NCBI RefSeq assembly: GCF_037392515.1
Contig: NC_090295.1
Coordinates: forward strand, 12,481,001-12,545,000
Direction of reading: 5' to 3'
Length of the DNA: 64,000 nt
Source of the DNA: Haliotis asinina
Taxonomy: Eukaryota; Mollusca; Gastropoda; Lepetellida; Haliotidae
The position numbers and the translations under genes were made by a program. Positions 1 through 15,300 of this stretch are shown here, in pieces; the first letter of the stretch is position 1; every line of letters begins with the position of its first letter. The notes below the pieces were generated by a model. The model searched no databases. It saw only the letters and a list, made by a program, of their open reading frames with translations, and was not told where the DNA came from.

Positions 1-154
1 AACCAAAATAAACTATTTTAATTATAAGCAATACTTAGATAACGTTACTAATACAAATTCACACATTTCAGCATAGATTAGCAGAACTAAATAAATGGAG
101 ATTATTTCTTGATTTCAACTCATTCAATATATACTAAATATACAAACAACACAC

Positions 155-323
155 CTTTTCATTGACCCTGGGAACTAACACAGCCAGTAGAAACACCGCA
201 GAGAAAGAAGGGGTGAAGTAGTTGGTAACCTCGTTGATGAAGATGAACACCTGACCTTTCTGTGTTTCTTTAATCACGGGTACCCATGCTATGGATACGA
301 CAACCATTATCACAACAGACACC
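155..323 (-). CDS. SLC5 copy A, exon 12
   Basis: 169 nt, codons 410-466. Acceptor AG just right of 323, donor GTGTGT just left of 155. Encodes [17 protein letters not shown] and [21 protein letters not shown], two core membrane helices; two residues differ from copy B near here (IFIN/IFMN and FSAV/FAAV). Confidence 0.9.
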
Positions 324-3300
324 CTGTAATTACAAAGCACCAGAACTTTGATAAAACTGTCAATAAAATAGAGGGAAGTGAGTGAGCTTTTAGTTTTACG
401 CCACCTTGAAGTTGGTTTCATTACGAGGAAGCAGACTAGAACGGCATTGTGACGTCAATGCAGTGTGACGTAAGGCAAAAAAGGGGTACTTTATCGCCTG
501 ATGATAGGTCGCAGTGGTAAGTAACCAGTTCTGACAGATCGGTGCGTCCAGAAAATGTCAGTCTATGTGATGCCATGGGGATTCACCACTAACAGACTGA
601 CATATGTCACGAGAACCGGTGATCATACATGTCTAGAAGAAAACTAACAAGCACCTGCCAACAATCATCTGTTCTGTAACCGATGCCGCCTTTCTGATCC
701 GCTTCCATATATCAATGGTGAACAAGGTACTTGCGCTGTTGAAGATGGAGTCGAGGTCACTCATGAGAGCTGCCACAATCACAGCCATCATCAGCCCCCG
801 GGCACCTGTGTGAAGGCAAGAAGATAAAAGTCATGTGTAGACTGACAAGACTGACGTTCTCAATCCCCGGACACCTGTGTGAAGAGAAAATGATGAAAGC
901 ATGTATAGACGGATGTCATCAGCCCTCGGGCCCCAGTGTGAGGACAAAATGATGAAAGCATGTATAGACGGACGTCATCAGCCCTCGGGCCCCAGTGTGA
1001 GGACAAAAGGATGAAAGCATGTATAGACGGACGTCATCAGCCCTCGGGCCCCAGTGTGAGGACAAAAGGATGAAAGCATGTATAGACGGACGTCATCAGC
1101 CCTCGGGCCCCAGTGTGAGGACAAAAGGATGAAAGCATGTATAGACGGACGTCATCAGCCCTCGGGCCCCAGTGTGAGGACAAAACGATGAAAGCATGTA
1201 TAGACGGACGTCATCAGCCCTCGGGCCCCAGTGTGAGGACAAAATGATGAAAGCATGTATAGACGGACGTCATCAGCCCTCGGGCCCCAGTGTGAGGACA
1301 AAATGATGAAAGCATGTATAGACGGACGTCATCAGCCCTCGGGCCCCAGTGTGAGGACAAAATGATGAAAGCATGTATAGACGGACGTCATCGGCCCTCG
1401 GGCCCCAGTGTGAGGACAAAATGATGAAAGCATGTATAGACGGACGTCATCGGCCCTCGGGCACCAGTGTGAGGACAAAATGATGAAAGCATGTATAGAC
1501 GGACGTCATCGGCCCTCGGGCCCCAGTGTGAGGACAAAATGATGAAAGCATGTATAGACGGACGTCATCGGCCCTCGGGCCCCAGTGTGAGGACAAAATG
1601 ATGAATGTCCATGAGGACAATTGTGCAGTTACGGGGAAAGTCATCAATTGTCGTTGATAAAAGATGATAAAAGTATGCATAGACTGACGAGAAAGGCGTC
1701 ATCCATCATCGGGCATCTGATGACAGAAAACATGCACAGAGTGACGTCACCCGTCCTCGGGCACCTGTGTTGAGACGAGATGATAAAAGTCGCGTACAGA
1801 CTGCCAAGATAGACGTCACCCGTCCTCGGGCACCTGTGTTGAGACGAGATGATAAATGTCGCGTACAGACTGCCAAGATAGACGTCACCCGTCCTCGGGC
1901 ACCTGTGTTGAGACAAGATGATAAAAGTCGCGTACAGACTGCCAAGATTGACGTCACCCGTCCTCGGGCACCTGTGTTGAGACAAGATGATAGAAGTCAC
2001 GTACAGACTGCCAAGATTGACGTCATCAACCCTCGGACACCATTGTGGATACAACATGAGAAATGTCACGCACAGACTAACAGCAGAACCAGTTTCGCCT
2101 GAATTGATCTTCAGCTTGTCATAAAGGGCGACTAAAGGGATCAGGTGGTCAAACTCGCAGACATGGTTGACACATGTCATCGTATCCCAGTTGCGAAGAA
2201 CGACGCTTATCATGTGGATAACTGGATTGTCTGGTTCAGGTACGATTGTTTACAGACCGCCGCCATATAGCAGGAATATTGCTGAGCGTAAAACTAAACT
2301 ATTATACTTCTACTTTGCGAGAATTTCGTGACAAAAAACTCACCATCAGGCATAAGCCCCAGGACAAGTCTGGGGTAAGCGATGTTGGAACAGCCTGCTC
2401 TGCTCTGACATACCGACATGCAGTAGTCTGGATTGGTGCAAGCAACATCATCTACGCAAAAAAGACCAAATTAATACTTGATGTAAATACAGTAGTGTGC
2501 CTTTTTGATGATTGTGTGTTTGGTCCCAGAGATGGGGTATAAAAGAAAGAACAACTTCGAAATGAAATAGCAGGTATATATTAATTTTAGATAACCTTTT
2601 AATAGAGTGAACTGGGATCGCCTATCATTAAACATTATTTAATGATTGAATGTTGTGTCCTAAAGCTCAGTGCTTCAAATGAATGCTTGGATTAACTGGA
2701 TCGCGATTATTCAAACATTCGTATGCTTGGCGTGGCACGACTCGAGCCAATTCCCAAAGATCACTGGATTCTTTTGATACACCTTGGACGACCTTTGATT
2801 CCCCAGGTCAAGGCCTATATACTCTTCAAAATTAAAAAGCACAGATGATACATATATATATATATATATATATTTCTTTCCAAAACGCCATCCAAAACGT
2901 GATTGTTAACAGCTTCAGTGCCAAAACGCTGCAATCTAAACTTTCTTTGTTTTGGAAGCATTTGAAGAAATATTCGATTAGAAAACACGTCAAGCAAAAT
3001 GCACGTGCAAGTAAGAGGGCATGTATGCTATATGGATCACTATAAAAAGGCAAACGTTTCTTTGTCAACCTTGTCTTCGTTTTTGTCTGGAAAAGAGGAA
3101 GCATGGGAGTCGCAACCTGCAGTTTCTCGACATTTCAACCGAATGAGCATCATATCTCGCCTTTGGGATCGTTTCCTGTAGACCGAGTCCGTCCAAGATC
3201 GCCCGGGCAGTGGGCATCAAAGAGTTACCAGTCAAGCCTATGACCGAAACATCTGTGTTGTTCATTGATGTCATCGTCTTGCCAAGAGACTTGGTTTGAG

Positions 3301-6300
3301 AAGAATTTCCGACCAAACTGTCCGGAATAGAATGCGTCAGGTGGGGATTTGACCAAGGACAGCTGTCTCCCCTGTCTTGAGAGACTGGATGCAATCACTT
3401 GCAGTGGCGCCGTGCGGACCTGGAACCTTAGAAACCAGAAGCGAGTCTGGTTCAGAGATGAATTACAATTTCTTTTTCACCTGCCAGATGGAGACAGCGA
3501 GTCCATCGTCGATAGGTCGACAGATTCGGTGTGACAGTGACGGTGACATGATGTGGGGTGTGCTATCTAACACACAAAGACCTGATTTAATGATGGTTCT
3601 GGGGAATTTGACACCAAATAGGTACATCAACGAAGTCCTTGCACGTCACATTCTCACGATTATGGACCGACAGAGGCAGCTGCATGACAACGCTACTTCA
3701 CTTATGCATGCGTCACGATCCGCTACTTTGCCTATTCTAACGTCAGTGCCTTGCCATGGCCTTCCGGATCACTCAGATCTTAACCCAATAGAACACCTGC
3801 GGCGTTGACTTGATCGCAACGTCAAAATGCCTCAGTCGACACTTCCACAACTGGGCATCGCGTTGCACCAAGACGATAACTTCGTCGACTCCAGTCTGTG
3901 CTGAAACGATGCCAAGTCATACTGACTGACTGTCGGCATCTTGTGGACTCAAGTAAACAGAAAAACAACATAAAAGCTACTGTTGATTACAAAAAAAAAA
4001 AAAAACTTGCTTACAGATAATGCATGAAAATATGAGAAGAGTGAGTGAGTGAGTTTGGTTTAGCAATATTCCAGACTCGATTACCTTCGGACCGTGGCCA
4101 TATAGCTGTCACATATTGATGAGTGTGTCGTTCAACAACCATCCAACCAACCAACCAACCAACCAACCAACCATCTTCTTGACAATGAATCTTAGCATTC
4201 ACATTTCATTCATAAGCATTTGTTTCACCAAAGCTTTGAAGAACTAAGGAACCAGTGATCATGAATTTAGCTCACCTGGGTATAAGACTCTGCTGATCAT
4301 TCCCGGCATCACCATGATGAACAGAGGAAGTATTTTGATGACGCCCGCCATCAGTGTGGCACCCTGAGCATGCGATACACTCTTGGCCGCCAGGGCGCGC
4401 TGAATGATCACCTAGGCAACACATGAAACATTTCTCAGAATGATCTCGAATGGGACAAAGAACTGCACAGGCTTGGAAAGGAGTGTGTTACGGTGTTTTG
4501 TTTAAATCTAGCAGAATGAGGACACCAGACATGGGCTTCAAACAATGTGTTGTCACTTTGTTAAACCGTTAGGCTACCCTACCAGCCATATTTAAGCTTG
4601 GATTTAGTAGTCATAGACATCTGTTAACGAGGCAATAATTGGATGACTGTAAATGACGGTGAACACATTACCCAGGGTAGATAGTGACAAAATATGAAAA
4701 ATGACGTCAGTCTCATAGTGTCAACAGAAAATGAGATTGAGGGCATCTAATATGCTCAAACCCGTAAGGACCTGCGGAGATCCGGGTTGAAAATGGTCTT
4801 CACCATGCTGTCCCGACTAACAGGATCGGATGGTCAGGATCGCTGACTTGGTTGGCACACCCCCATCGTGCCCAAACAGCTGAGATCGATGCCCATGCTG
4901 ATGATCATTGGATTGTCTGGTCCAGACTCGATTTTTACTGACCGCCGACATATAGCTGGAATATTGCTAAGTGCGGCGTAAAACTAAAGTAACTCACTCA
5001 AACCTGTAAGTGATCCATTTAGGAGTAATCGATCTCCACCGTTGTGATGTCTCCCTCTTCTCAGTTACCTGGTCGGCACACCAGTACCAGATGGACCCTG
5101 CTGTCTGCCCAAGAACGAAGCCGACCCATGGCACGTAGTCATCTGTTGCCCCTCGCAACATGCGGAACGCCTGCTTGTCTGGGTGATGGCAGGTGGTACC
5201 AGGCACAATGGCAGTTACGTTGGTTGGAACAGCCTGGGGATACTTCTCCAGAAGACCCGAGAACCCACCAATTTCGTAGAATCCTGACGACGAAACACCA
5301 AACGACAGCGTCAGAGAATATCTCCATTATCCATTTAAAAAACCATTCGTGCGTGTGCGTGAGCGCGCATATCGGGTTGGAGGGGACAGGAAATGATACA
5401 AACATTGTTAATTTATTGTTTCAGTGTATGTTGCAGTACTCAGCAAAATATACTATTTCTAAAGTTTGCAGTACCCCGTCGCAATTGGTTTCGCACGGTC
5501 TCTAATAAGTAAATTATTGGTACAAATTTTGAAGTTCTGGGAAACACACCTGTCATAACCCAGCGTACAATTAAGTTGCAGATATCTGTGTCTGAATCTA
5601 TCACTCCTTTCAAACTGTTTCCACTTTATTTCACATCTATATCATGCCCGCCATCGTTTCAAGGCATCTATGAATATTTATTGGCAACCTTATATCATTG
5701 GTTTACGGTGAAATGTCCGAAGAGACAGGTGTCGAAAAACCTTCCAACATTCAATAGACATGTGAAAATTGTCGTAAAATTCGCCCCCAACGGGATCGGA
5801 TGGTCAGGCGGGCTCGTATCAAAGCTGCATAGATCGATGCTCATGATGTTGATCTCTGGATTGCCTGCTCCAAACTCAGTTATTTACAGATATTAGACTG
5901 GAATATTTCCGAGTGAGGCGTTAAACGACTAACAAACTAAAGAAACGTCAGCATTCAATTCTCGCGTCAGCATTCTCAGTTCTGTCAAATGACAGGTTGG
6001 CATTATTCGAAAGTTCGTCACACAGTATACGTACAGATCAAGATCAGAATTGGTCTTAAGCAATCCTTGCTTGTCGTAAAAGGTGACCAACAAAATCGGG
6101 TGGTCAGGTTCGCTGACTTGGTTGACACGTGTATGTCATCGTATCCCATTTGCCTAGATTGATGTTCATGATGTTGATCATTGGATTTTCAGGTCTAGGC
6201 CGTCTCCATATAGCAGGAACATTGCTGAGTGCGGCGGTAACCAACAACCACACCAAACCTTCCAATATTCTCTGTGTATGAAGCGAGCACAATGCCAGCG

Positions 6301-9300
6301 TAGACCCAGTCAGACCCAGTCAGACACAGTCAGACCCCGTCGAACATACCTGCTCCCATGAGGTAGAGGGCCCCACCGACCATCACTGTAGCCTGCAGTG
6401 TGTCTGTGTAGATGACAGCTGTTAGACCACCTGATGAGATAGCAACACCCTTTGTTACATCAAGGAACACCTTTGTTACATCAAGGAACACACTTTGTTA
6501 CATCAAGGAACACCCTTTGTTACATCAAGGAACACACTTTGTTACATCAAGGAACACCCTTTGTTACATCAAAGTCTGAGACCACTTGCACAAAGTTACC
6601 TCAGTTCGAAAATACATGTAACCTTTATTCTAAAACGTTAAAATGAACTGGAATGCTTTGTGCAAGAGGTCCCTGGATGATAATGCATTGCACAGATAAC
6701 CCAAAGCGATGAGGGTTAACGGTTTCGAACGTTTCAGTAGTGAGATCACATGGTTAAAATGGTTTTACTATCTATTTTGATTTGACTTGTTTGTTTGTTA
6801 GTTTCTTTCTTTAATGCCACACTCGGAGGCAATTTCCCAGCTATATGGTGGCAATCTGTAAATAAGCGAGTCTGGACCATACAATCCAGTTAAACACACC
6901 ATGAGCATCGATCAACGCAGTTTGCATACGATGTCATGTGGCAACCAAGTCAGCGAGCTTGACCACCAGATCCCGTGAGTCGCCTCTTATGACAAGCATG
7001 AGTTACTGACGACGGGTCATATATTTTCATAAATCTGGCAATACTAATGACAATTGGGTAAATAAGCATGCCCGTCAGCGTTTGATGATTCCCAAATCGT
7101 GTTTTGAGCGTTGGGACAATAAAAGAGAAATCATCAACACAAGTTCAACTTTGAGGCTTACCCAAATATAATATTTGCCAGGAATACAGAGACACTACTA
7201 TGCACCATACAAATTGTGCATTCAATGAAAGTGTTTTCAAGGAATCAAAAGCATGTTGATAAATAGCACATGCAAGTGAAATAGACGCGAGTAAATGAGT
7301 GCAGTTTGGCGCCGATTTCAACATTTCAACAATACCAAATAGTAAGACACCAGAAATGGCCTCATACGTTGTGTCCATGTAGGGAATCGAACCCGGGTGA
7401 CGAAAGCGAGAGTAATCACCTGTCAATGTGAGGACGGCAGTAACAACGATCAGCAGCACGATGCTGACGTAGATATCCCAGTTGAGAGCTTGTTGGATGA
7501 ACAGCGCACCTGTGTAAAGATTAGACTGAAAGCAAACAAATAAATCCACTGATTCCATTCAACAATTGCCACAATAGGTAGTTTACCATCGCATACACAA
7601 TATAATTCTCACAACTATCAGATGGACTTGGCCACTTTTGTATAGTGGGATACAGGTTCACGATTTCACTAACAATTCAATTCTGCATTCTCATAAACCA
7701 TCTTGGTGGTACAAGAGCATATGTTGTAAACATATATACAAATACAAAAGCAACTTAAAATTCAAGATGGCAACATAACAGCATAGTAACATCTTTTTCT
7801 GACACGAGATGATAGATGTAAAATATATTTTGATACATTCACTATGTCTTGAGAAGTTTTCGTGAACTTTGTTTCATTAGGAAAAGTGATTAGACTAATC
7901 TAGAGTGGGTAGATATTGCTTCCTCAAAATATGAAATACTTTTGCAATGGAAAACATAATGATACTCGTCTTTTTGAAGTGTCTTGAACCTTTGTGTTAT
8001 TTAGAAGCTGGTTTGATGACAGGAGCAACTTTTATGGATTCACAACTTCCATAACTTGCAACAGATGTAACCTTTTAGTGTGGATGCTGACACTTACTTG
8101 ATAGAGGTGTTAGCATTTATAGGAAACCTCGTACATGTTGCAATACCTCTAGAAGTTGTGATCCAATCAAGTTTGTTTCTCTTCCTGTCCAACGTGAAGA
8201 TGTTGTCACCAAGTGTACAACCATGCTTGGTTGTCACATCTTCTGACAGTCGCAATGATAAAATTGGCTAATTTGGATATGGTTTACTTTGATCGGACAT
8301 CTGTTATTCCTACAGGGATTATCGGTATCTTATAGCTAGCTGATAACCTTGAGATCATTTGAAAATATATGAAACACTGCTTGCCACATGATTCAGAAGT
8401 ACTAAGGTCTCGCAAAGTGCCGTGCCAGACAGGTCCTGTTGGCGTTACAGAAACGACTCACCGAACACTTTGTCAGCATGGAGAGAATAAGGCTCAACAC
8501 CGCGTAATAGATCCGCAACCGATTACCACCAAATCTCTTGGCGAGATACTGAGGCATTGTATAGGTCTGTGAAAACAAGAATAGGTTTCAATTCCCCTTG
8601 CTCAAGAGAAGAGCCGGAAACGTAGCTGAGTTTTGATTTAGCTGAACTCTTTATCACACCACCAATTTCTAAATAGACAAATAAAGATCCGGTTTAAAAC
8701 TGGTCTTCAGGGACCCATGCTTGTCGTGAGAGACGACTAACCGAATTGGTTGGTCAGGCTCGCTGACATAGTTAACACATGTCACTGTGTCCTAGTTGTG
8801 TAGATCGATATTCATGATGTGGATCATTGGATTGTCTGGTCCGAACTGGATTATTTGCAAACCGCTGCCTTATATTTGGAATAATGCTGAGTGTTAAAGA
8901 GCAAAATCAAACACCAAGCTCATGAGAAACAGTTACTCACCCCACACGATAAGTAAACAGGTATGAATATCCATCCAGCTATCTGCAGGATCAGTAGAGC
9001 CTGTTGACAAGAACCGGCGCACTTTTCAACATGGAATCTTTGTCAAGTAATCAGCCATTAAGTTACTTTATTTACGTCAATGTATTAAGAAATACCAAGG
9101 TGTTGGCTGGAGGCGTGTTAATACAGAAAATCTACCTCACCGAGCCTTCTTTATCATACAAAGGATTCTTCTAACTGTTCTGGGTCTCGAGCCACAAAAC
9201 GTGCGTAGCTCTACGACTTTCACCTCACAGACCAGTGATCACAACCCTCTATTTTTTATCGATGGGTTTTGGGTGAACGGTCGTCAAGCACAACACGGTG

Positions 9301-12300
9301 TGCATAATGCTGACGCATTAAGAGAAAAAAAACCAATTTGATCACACTGACTGTGTTTGATCATAGCTCTTGCTATTGATGAAATATGATGCCGTCACTC
9401 ACACAGACTTCCCAGGCCCCAACAGCGATACCATTTGCTGCACCAGAACCAGCCAGCCCTATGAAATGTTCCGTTCCTATATTGCTGACGAACAGAGATG
9501 CGGCAACCTGCAAATAATGCAAATATGATCATCATACTAGAGTTGAATAGTCAAGGTAGCTGCAAACAGGTCACTGAATGGGGAAGCGCTTTAAGTATTC
9601 GTTTTGAAAACAGCTAGAGCTGAAGTTGTGGCCTTAATTTCAAAGTCTGTGACTTCTTCAGGTTTGAAACTCAACGGAGCAGACCATTTTCTGCATTCGA
9701 TAAATTTCTTAAAAGTACATCTATTGTTGTTGGGGTTCCAGAGTAGCATTTGAAAAGACACCCTAAAACAACGAAAAACTCCATCTTCAAACGGGAGCGT
9801 CTAGGAGGGGGGCGCATCAAAGCCATGCACACTGAAAAGCGTGATTCGTTTCAAACCCAGCTTGTGAAGAACACAATGCGAGGTGTAGATCAGCAAGAAC
9901 AGACACTTATCATTTAGCAGTTTGCAAAGGAAATGGAAATTCAACATCCACTCTCAATATCTCAGTACCAGCTTTGGAAATTGTTTCATAAGTTCTTTAC
10001 ATCCAAAGTTCCTGGGGAAGTGAGATGTGTTCTTTGTGAAACATCAAATATTGTGAGAGTGGGGAACAATTATTTATGCTGGAAGCGTCAAAAGAGGGAA
10101 GTGGGTTCGAGTCTGTTTATCTTGAGACTTGAATGAATGCAAGCCACACAATAGAAACACAATGGGTTGCTTGCACAGAAGAGACATATTCCAGAAGACT
10201 GCCTTTATTTTTTTTAATAGAGCATCTACATAGGACACATATCCACGCAGCTGGTGCATGGTCAAGGCTCTGGTATTTTCCCTCGGTCAATAGATGTCAG
10301 TCTCAGTGGTATATCACGTCATCAATCTCAACTTTCCGGCGAGCATAGAACTCTTGCAGCCACTGGACGCACCGAGTTATTGCGGTTACCCCATCCATAT
10401 GAAGTGTCCATTCACAGTTTGGTGGACCAGGACACATGGCCACAGTTTAATGCACAGCGTTGTACCCGCAAGTGGGCGTATACATGTGGCCACCATCTGG
10501 TCATATACCAATTACACGTTTGTGTACTGTATGCTTGAGGTTCTGACAACACTGAAAGAGTCTGCACACAAGGGATATTCCATGCATGGTACATCCAGTC
10601 ACATGTGGGCTCAATCTCGACACTTCAAGCTCGCTGAATCACTAGCCTGGCGCCGTAGCTCGCCCGGCCATTATATGCAGTTACCATAAAATACAACAGA
10701 ACCAAACTTTAAGAAATCATTAAAATCCACAAGAGAGCACATATTTATATCTAACTGACCAGAATCTGAAATCACAAGGTTAAAAATGTCTTACGTTTGA
10801 ACTGATCTGAGGTATCATATCAAATCTAACATTGCCGAGAAGGGCACACTGATTAAAATGACAGACGTTCAAAATCTAGTCCAAGCCATGTGGCAAAAAT
10901 CATTTGAGTTGAAAATGCTGCGGAGCATCAGTTGTGGCGTCTATGCTTTTTACAACAGGCAACTATCAGTCACAGAGTGCACTCTGATGCCAGCAAAGGG
11001 TCCACGTCAAATTCAGAATCAAAGTGTGATGACTTTTGATACCACCCCCTACAAATGAAATCAACATTGCCCGGCTGTTACCTGAACTGTCGTTACACCT
11101 TTGTCACAAATATTAAACTATCAAATGAAAACCATGATGGTTTTTCAAAAAACTTCTTTTTATTTTGCTTACATATTTGTAACAAAATGCTGTGTGTTGA
11201 AAGAAACTGAAGAATCCCATCAGTTGTGTCATTTCATCCACTGATTCTAGCAGCATGCAGCATTTCAGTAAATGTTTTATAAGTCAATGGTATATTTCAT
11301 AGCAAATGTAGAACTGTATATTATGCAATTTTGTCTGTTCAATCCAGCTGTGAACATTGGCCAAAGGCTTCACCAGGTAACTGGTATAGCGTTTCTAAAA
11401 CGCGGTGCAAGAACACATTTATTAAAAAATTACAGATACTGGAATGCAGATCACCAGAACACTGAGTCTCAATCCAAATCTGCCGAGTCTGAACTCTCGT
11501 CCTCAGATGTCACAGCATTGATGTCCACTCCTTCATATTGATGTTCAGTCTCATGGACGTGGTCCTCTGTGTTCTGCCACACTTGATGACTTGGGTTATC
11601 TGGGCTCCTTCCCTTGCGAGAGATAGAAGGTAGTGTTCCTCTTTACAAACCCTGTACATTTTGCGCAGAAATGTTCCATTAAGTTCAGTTCACAACGTCT
11701 CACGTGTGAACGTAACACAACGTGATCGTGTTTAGCTTTGTACTGTATGGGCGTCTTGTTCAAGCGGATCTTCAACATAACCGGTGTCTCTGTGTATGTT
11801 GGTCTGTAGTGAACACCACACGATGTGAGGAAATCCGGCATCATCTTCTTCAGACTGCTCATCGTCGGTATGATGCTACATGGCTTCAGCACATTATGGT
11901 CGGTGGTATTGCCCAGCACTATGACACTGGGCTGATAAAGATTGAGCAAAAGTTTAGGTTCCACCCAATTCATGACGACATCTCATTTCATCTCCTGATG
12001 GTAATTAATATCCATTTGATTTCTTTGCCTCAAAGACTATCACGTAAACGTTGATCAATCCTTTGTCCTGGCTTCCAGCATGAAGTGCAGTCATTCGGTT
12101 ACACTAAGGCTTAGTCTCGGTATAATTTTGATAGTAACAAACTAACCCATTTTAACTGAAAAGGAGACCCAGAGATCCTGAGCCTGAGGAAATCTAGACT
12201 TGCTTCTTTTAAGGCTTTAGCACTGCAGAGGAGGCTTGGTATTAGGCAAAATAATGTGAGACAGACTACCATTCGGTTGCCAGTCACAGATGGTATCATC

Positions 12301-15300
12301 ATTAATGTAACTACAAAGTCTGTAGGTCAGTGTGCAAGCCATTTGTTGAGGCATTTGGTTGCAAGAAACAAGCAGTTAGGATGTATGAACTACAGGGTGT
12401 TTGGAAAGTTATATGACAACTTTGTCAAGTCTGTTATAACGTATGCAGCGACAGTTTGGGGCTCCAGGACCACGCATGTATTAATGCTATATTTAAGTAC
12501 AGAGCTGGACGATTCTTTTCAGGTGTAGGGAGATACACTCTAACAGATATAGTGTCAGGAAATCTCGTATGAAAACCGATTTCTCACAAACAAAGTGAAA
12601 CAGCGTTAAGACGATGGAAAAGATATGCCACAATGAGTAACACAAGGTAGAACAAGAAAATCTTCATCTGGGCTGAGGAGAGCAAGTCGCGCAACTGCAA
12701 GAACTGGAATTTCAAATTTCACAGACAGTTTGATAATAACGGATGCACAGAACTGTGCAGCACAGAGTTCATGCTTCCAGGAACGATAATACAAATGTGA
12801 CTGGAAACAACGTCTCAGCATCAACACAGGAAAACTTCGAACATACTGCCTTCTTACAACACACATCAACAAAGCAGAGTTCATATGTGGAGTGGTTCCA
12901 ATCAGGCTAGAAGCTGGAAGATGCGAACGCCTCGCAGGGGAAGACAGAACTTGCACCCTATGTAACAATCACGTCATTGAAGATGAAGCACATGCTATTT
13001 TGAACTGCCAAGTTTATGATGATTTACGTTTTAATTTGCTGAAAGTAGATTCATTGTCTGTTAGGAATTTTAATATGCTAAATGATCGGGACAAATGTCT
13101 ACAATACCTCATAAAATATAGCATTTTAAAAAGACGAACCAATGTATTTTATATCACTAGTAAAATGCGCTATTTGTTTTCATTTTCTCAGTTTCAACCA
13201 GGTAAACAAGTTCTCAAGTAAGAGGATCTCATGGACATTAAAGAGTGCTTCTTCCTAAAGGCAGCTCTGTCATCACCACGTTGAACCTTAATTTCCTCTC
13301 TGATACTCTTACATGTAGGTGGAGACCCGTGAAGGTCCCGAGGTAGAATAGACCTTCAGCAAACCATAAAAGGCGACTATGCTTGTCGTAAGCGGTGACT
13401 AACGGAATCGGGTGTTCAGGCTCGCTCACTTGGTTAACAAATGCCATCGGTTCCCAGTTGTGCAGTTCGATGTTCATGATGTTGGTAACTGGATTGTCTG
13501 GTTCAGACTCGATTATTTGCAGACCGCAGCCATATAGCTGGAATATTGCTGAGTGCTACGCATAACTAAACTCACTCACTCACTACATGTAGGTGGAATC
13601 GTTTTCTCGTAAACGTCGTAGACTGCCCGCCTGATCACTCCCTTGTTGAAGTTGTCACGGATGATTTTACGTTCCGGTTTTGCTTTGGAGACGGACCCTT
13701 TTTCGTTTGATATTGTAACCTTGTTGTAACGTGTCACAGGGTTTGCAAACCCTTTCTTTGTAAGTCTGCGTGACAGTAAAACATACCAACTGATGTACAA
13801 GTTCTGTGATAAACCTTTTCTAAACAAATGAAAGATGTATCTCTGTCTTTGTTAAAAAACATATAAACATTTGCATATAATCGACTGCAGATCACTGACC
13901 TTTGTGAACGCTGTCATTAATATTTATATACCAACACTTATATCAATAATTTATTCAATAAAGACACTATAATTAAGGGAAGTAACCCATACATTGAATA
14001 TGTATTTGTTTATTAAAATATGCATACATATGTAACGTTGGATAGCAAAAAAATATGAAACGAAACCGCCATGCCTTTAGATCTCATTAGAGTAGCATTA
14101 TCAATAATCCTTCATAAATTACAGTTGCTGTCACTGACTACTTCATAGGAAACAATGCATGTTTAATTCTGGCTGAGAATATGCAGCAGCTGCCACAAAC
14201 AACTATCGGAAATACATCAGGTCTTCTGATGTTATATTGCTTATCTTACCAACATATCGCTTTCTGGCTGAGCGCTCTTCTGTTACTTTCAATGTATTCC
14301 GCTTAAAAGCGAGTGACATTTTAAAATAAATGCATGCCACTCTGAATGCTGAGCGTATCTGGTACATCGTGGTGGTAATTCTCTATCTCGAATAACATCA
14401 AATCAAGCATGATGTATGGAAATTACCGATGTTTGGGGATTGCAAATCGATGGAAGGGAGATAACTCTGAATTTGTTTTTCTTGTCTGCAAAAATCTAGC
14501 GATAGCCTTCCCTTCCTTCAAACAATTCAAACTCAACATTGAGGTGTTCGATAAGAGAAATACGTTGTTCACTGGCCCCTAGAGGTCCAAAGGTTGATAT
14601 TGGCTATCCTCGCCATTCGGATAAGTGAACAAGTTATAATATATGTATAGGTTCTTTGTTTTTTGCTTGTTGCTTAACGCCACACTCAGTATTAATTCAT
14701 ACTGTCATGTTAAGAGATACTTGAATTTAGACGTTAAAGACTTCCATGGCGTTTAAGCCGTGCCTGTTTTCAGGATGAATTACGTTTAAGGCCGCATTGA
14801 ACACATGCTGATTTCCTGTCCCCTTCATAAAATATACTGGCATTAAAGACAGTACAGCAATGTTACATCTATATAGTGGCGGTCTGTAAATAACCGAGTC
14901 TGCTCCAGACAATCCAGTGATCTACATCGAACGACACGCCTTCGTATACGGTAACATGTGTCAACCATGTCTGTCGTAACTAGGATCACGCCGAAGACCC
15001 GTGTTCGATTCCCCACATGGGTACAATGTGTGAGGTCCATTATCTGGTGTCCCCCGCCGTGATATCGCTGGAATATTGCTAAAAGCGGCGTAAAACCAAA
15101 CTCACTCACTCACGTAATTAGGAGTGAGTGTGTAAGTTTGATTTTAAGCCGCTTTTAACAATATTGCTGCAACATCTTGGCGGGGGACACCGGTTCTCAC
15201 AGCATGTGCCCAAGTTGGAAATCGAACCCAGGACTTCAGCGTGACAAGCAAACGACTACGGTAATTATTGGATAGGACGTCGGGTTTAGAGACTAAGGAA

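Noticed and set aside
1447..2213. Open frames over the 59-bp and 69-bp arrays
   Set aside because: Repeat translations inside intron 10; the useful signal is the splice-acceptor similarity.
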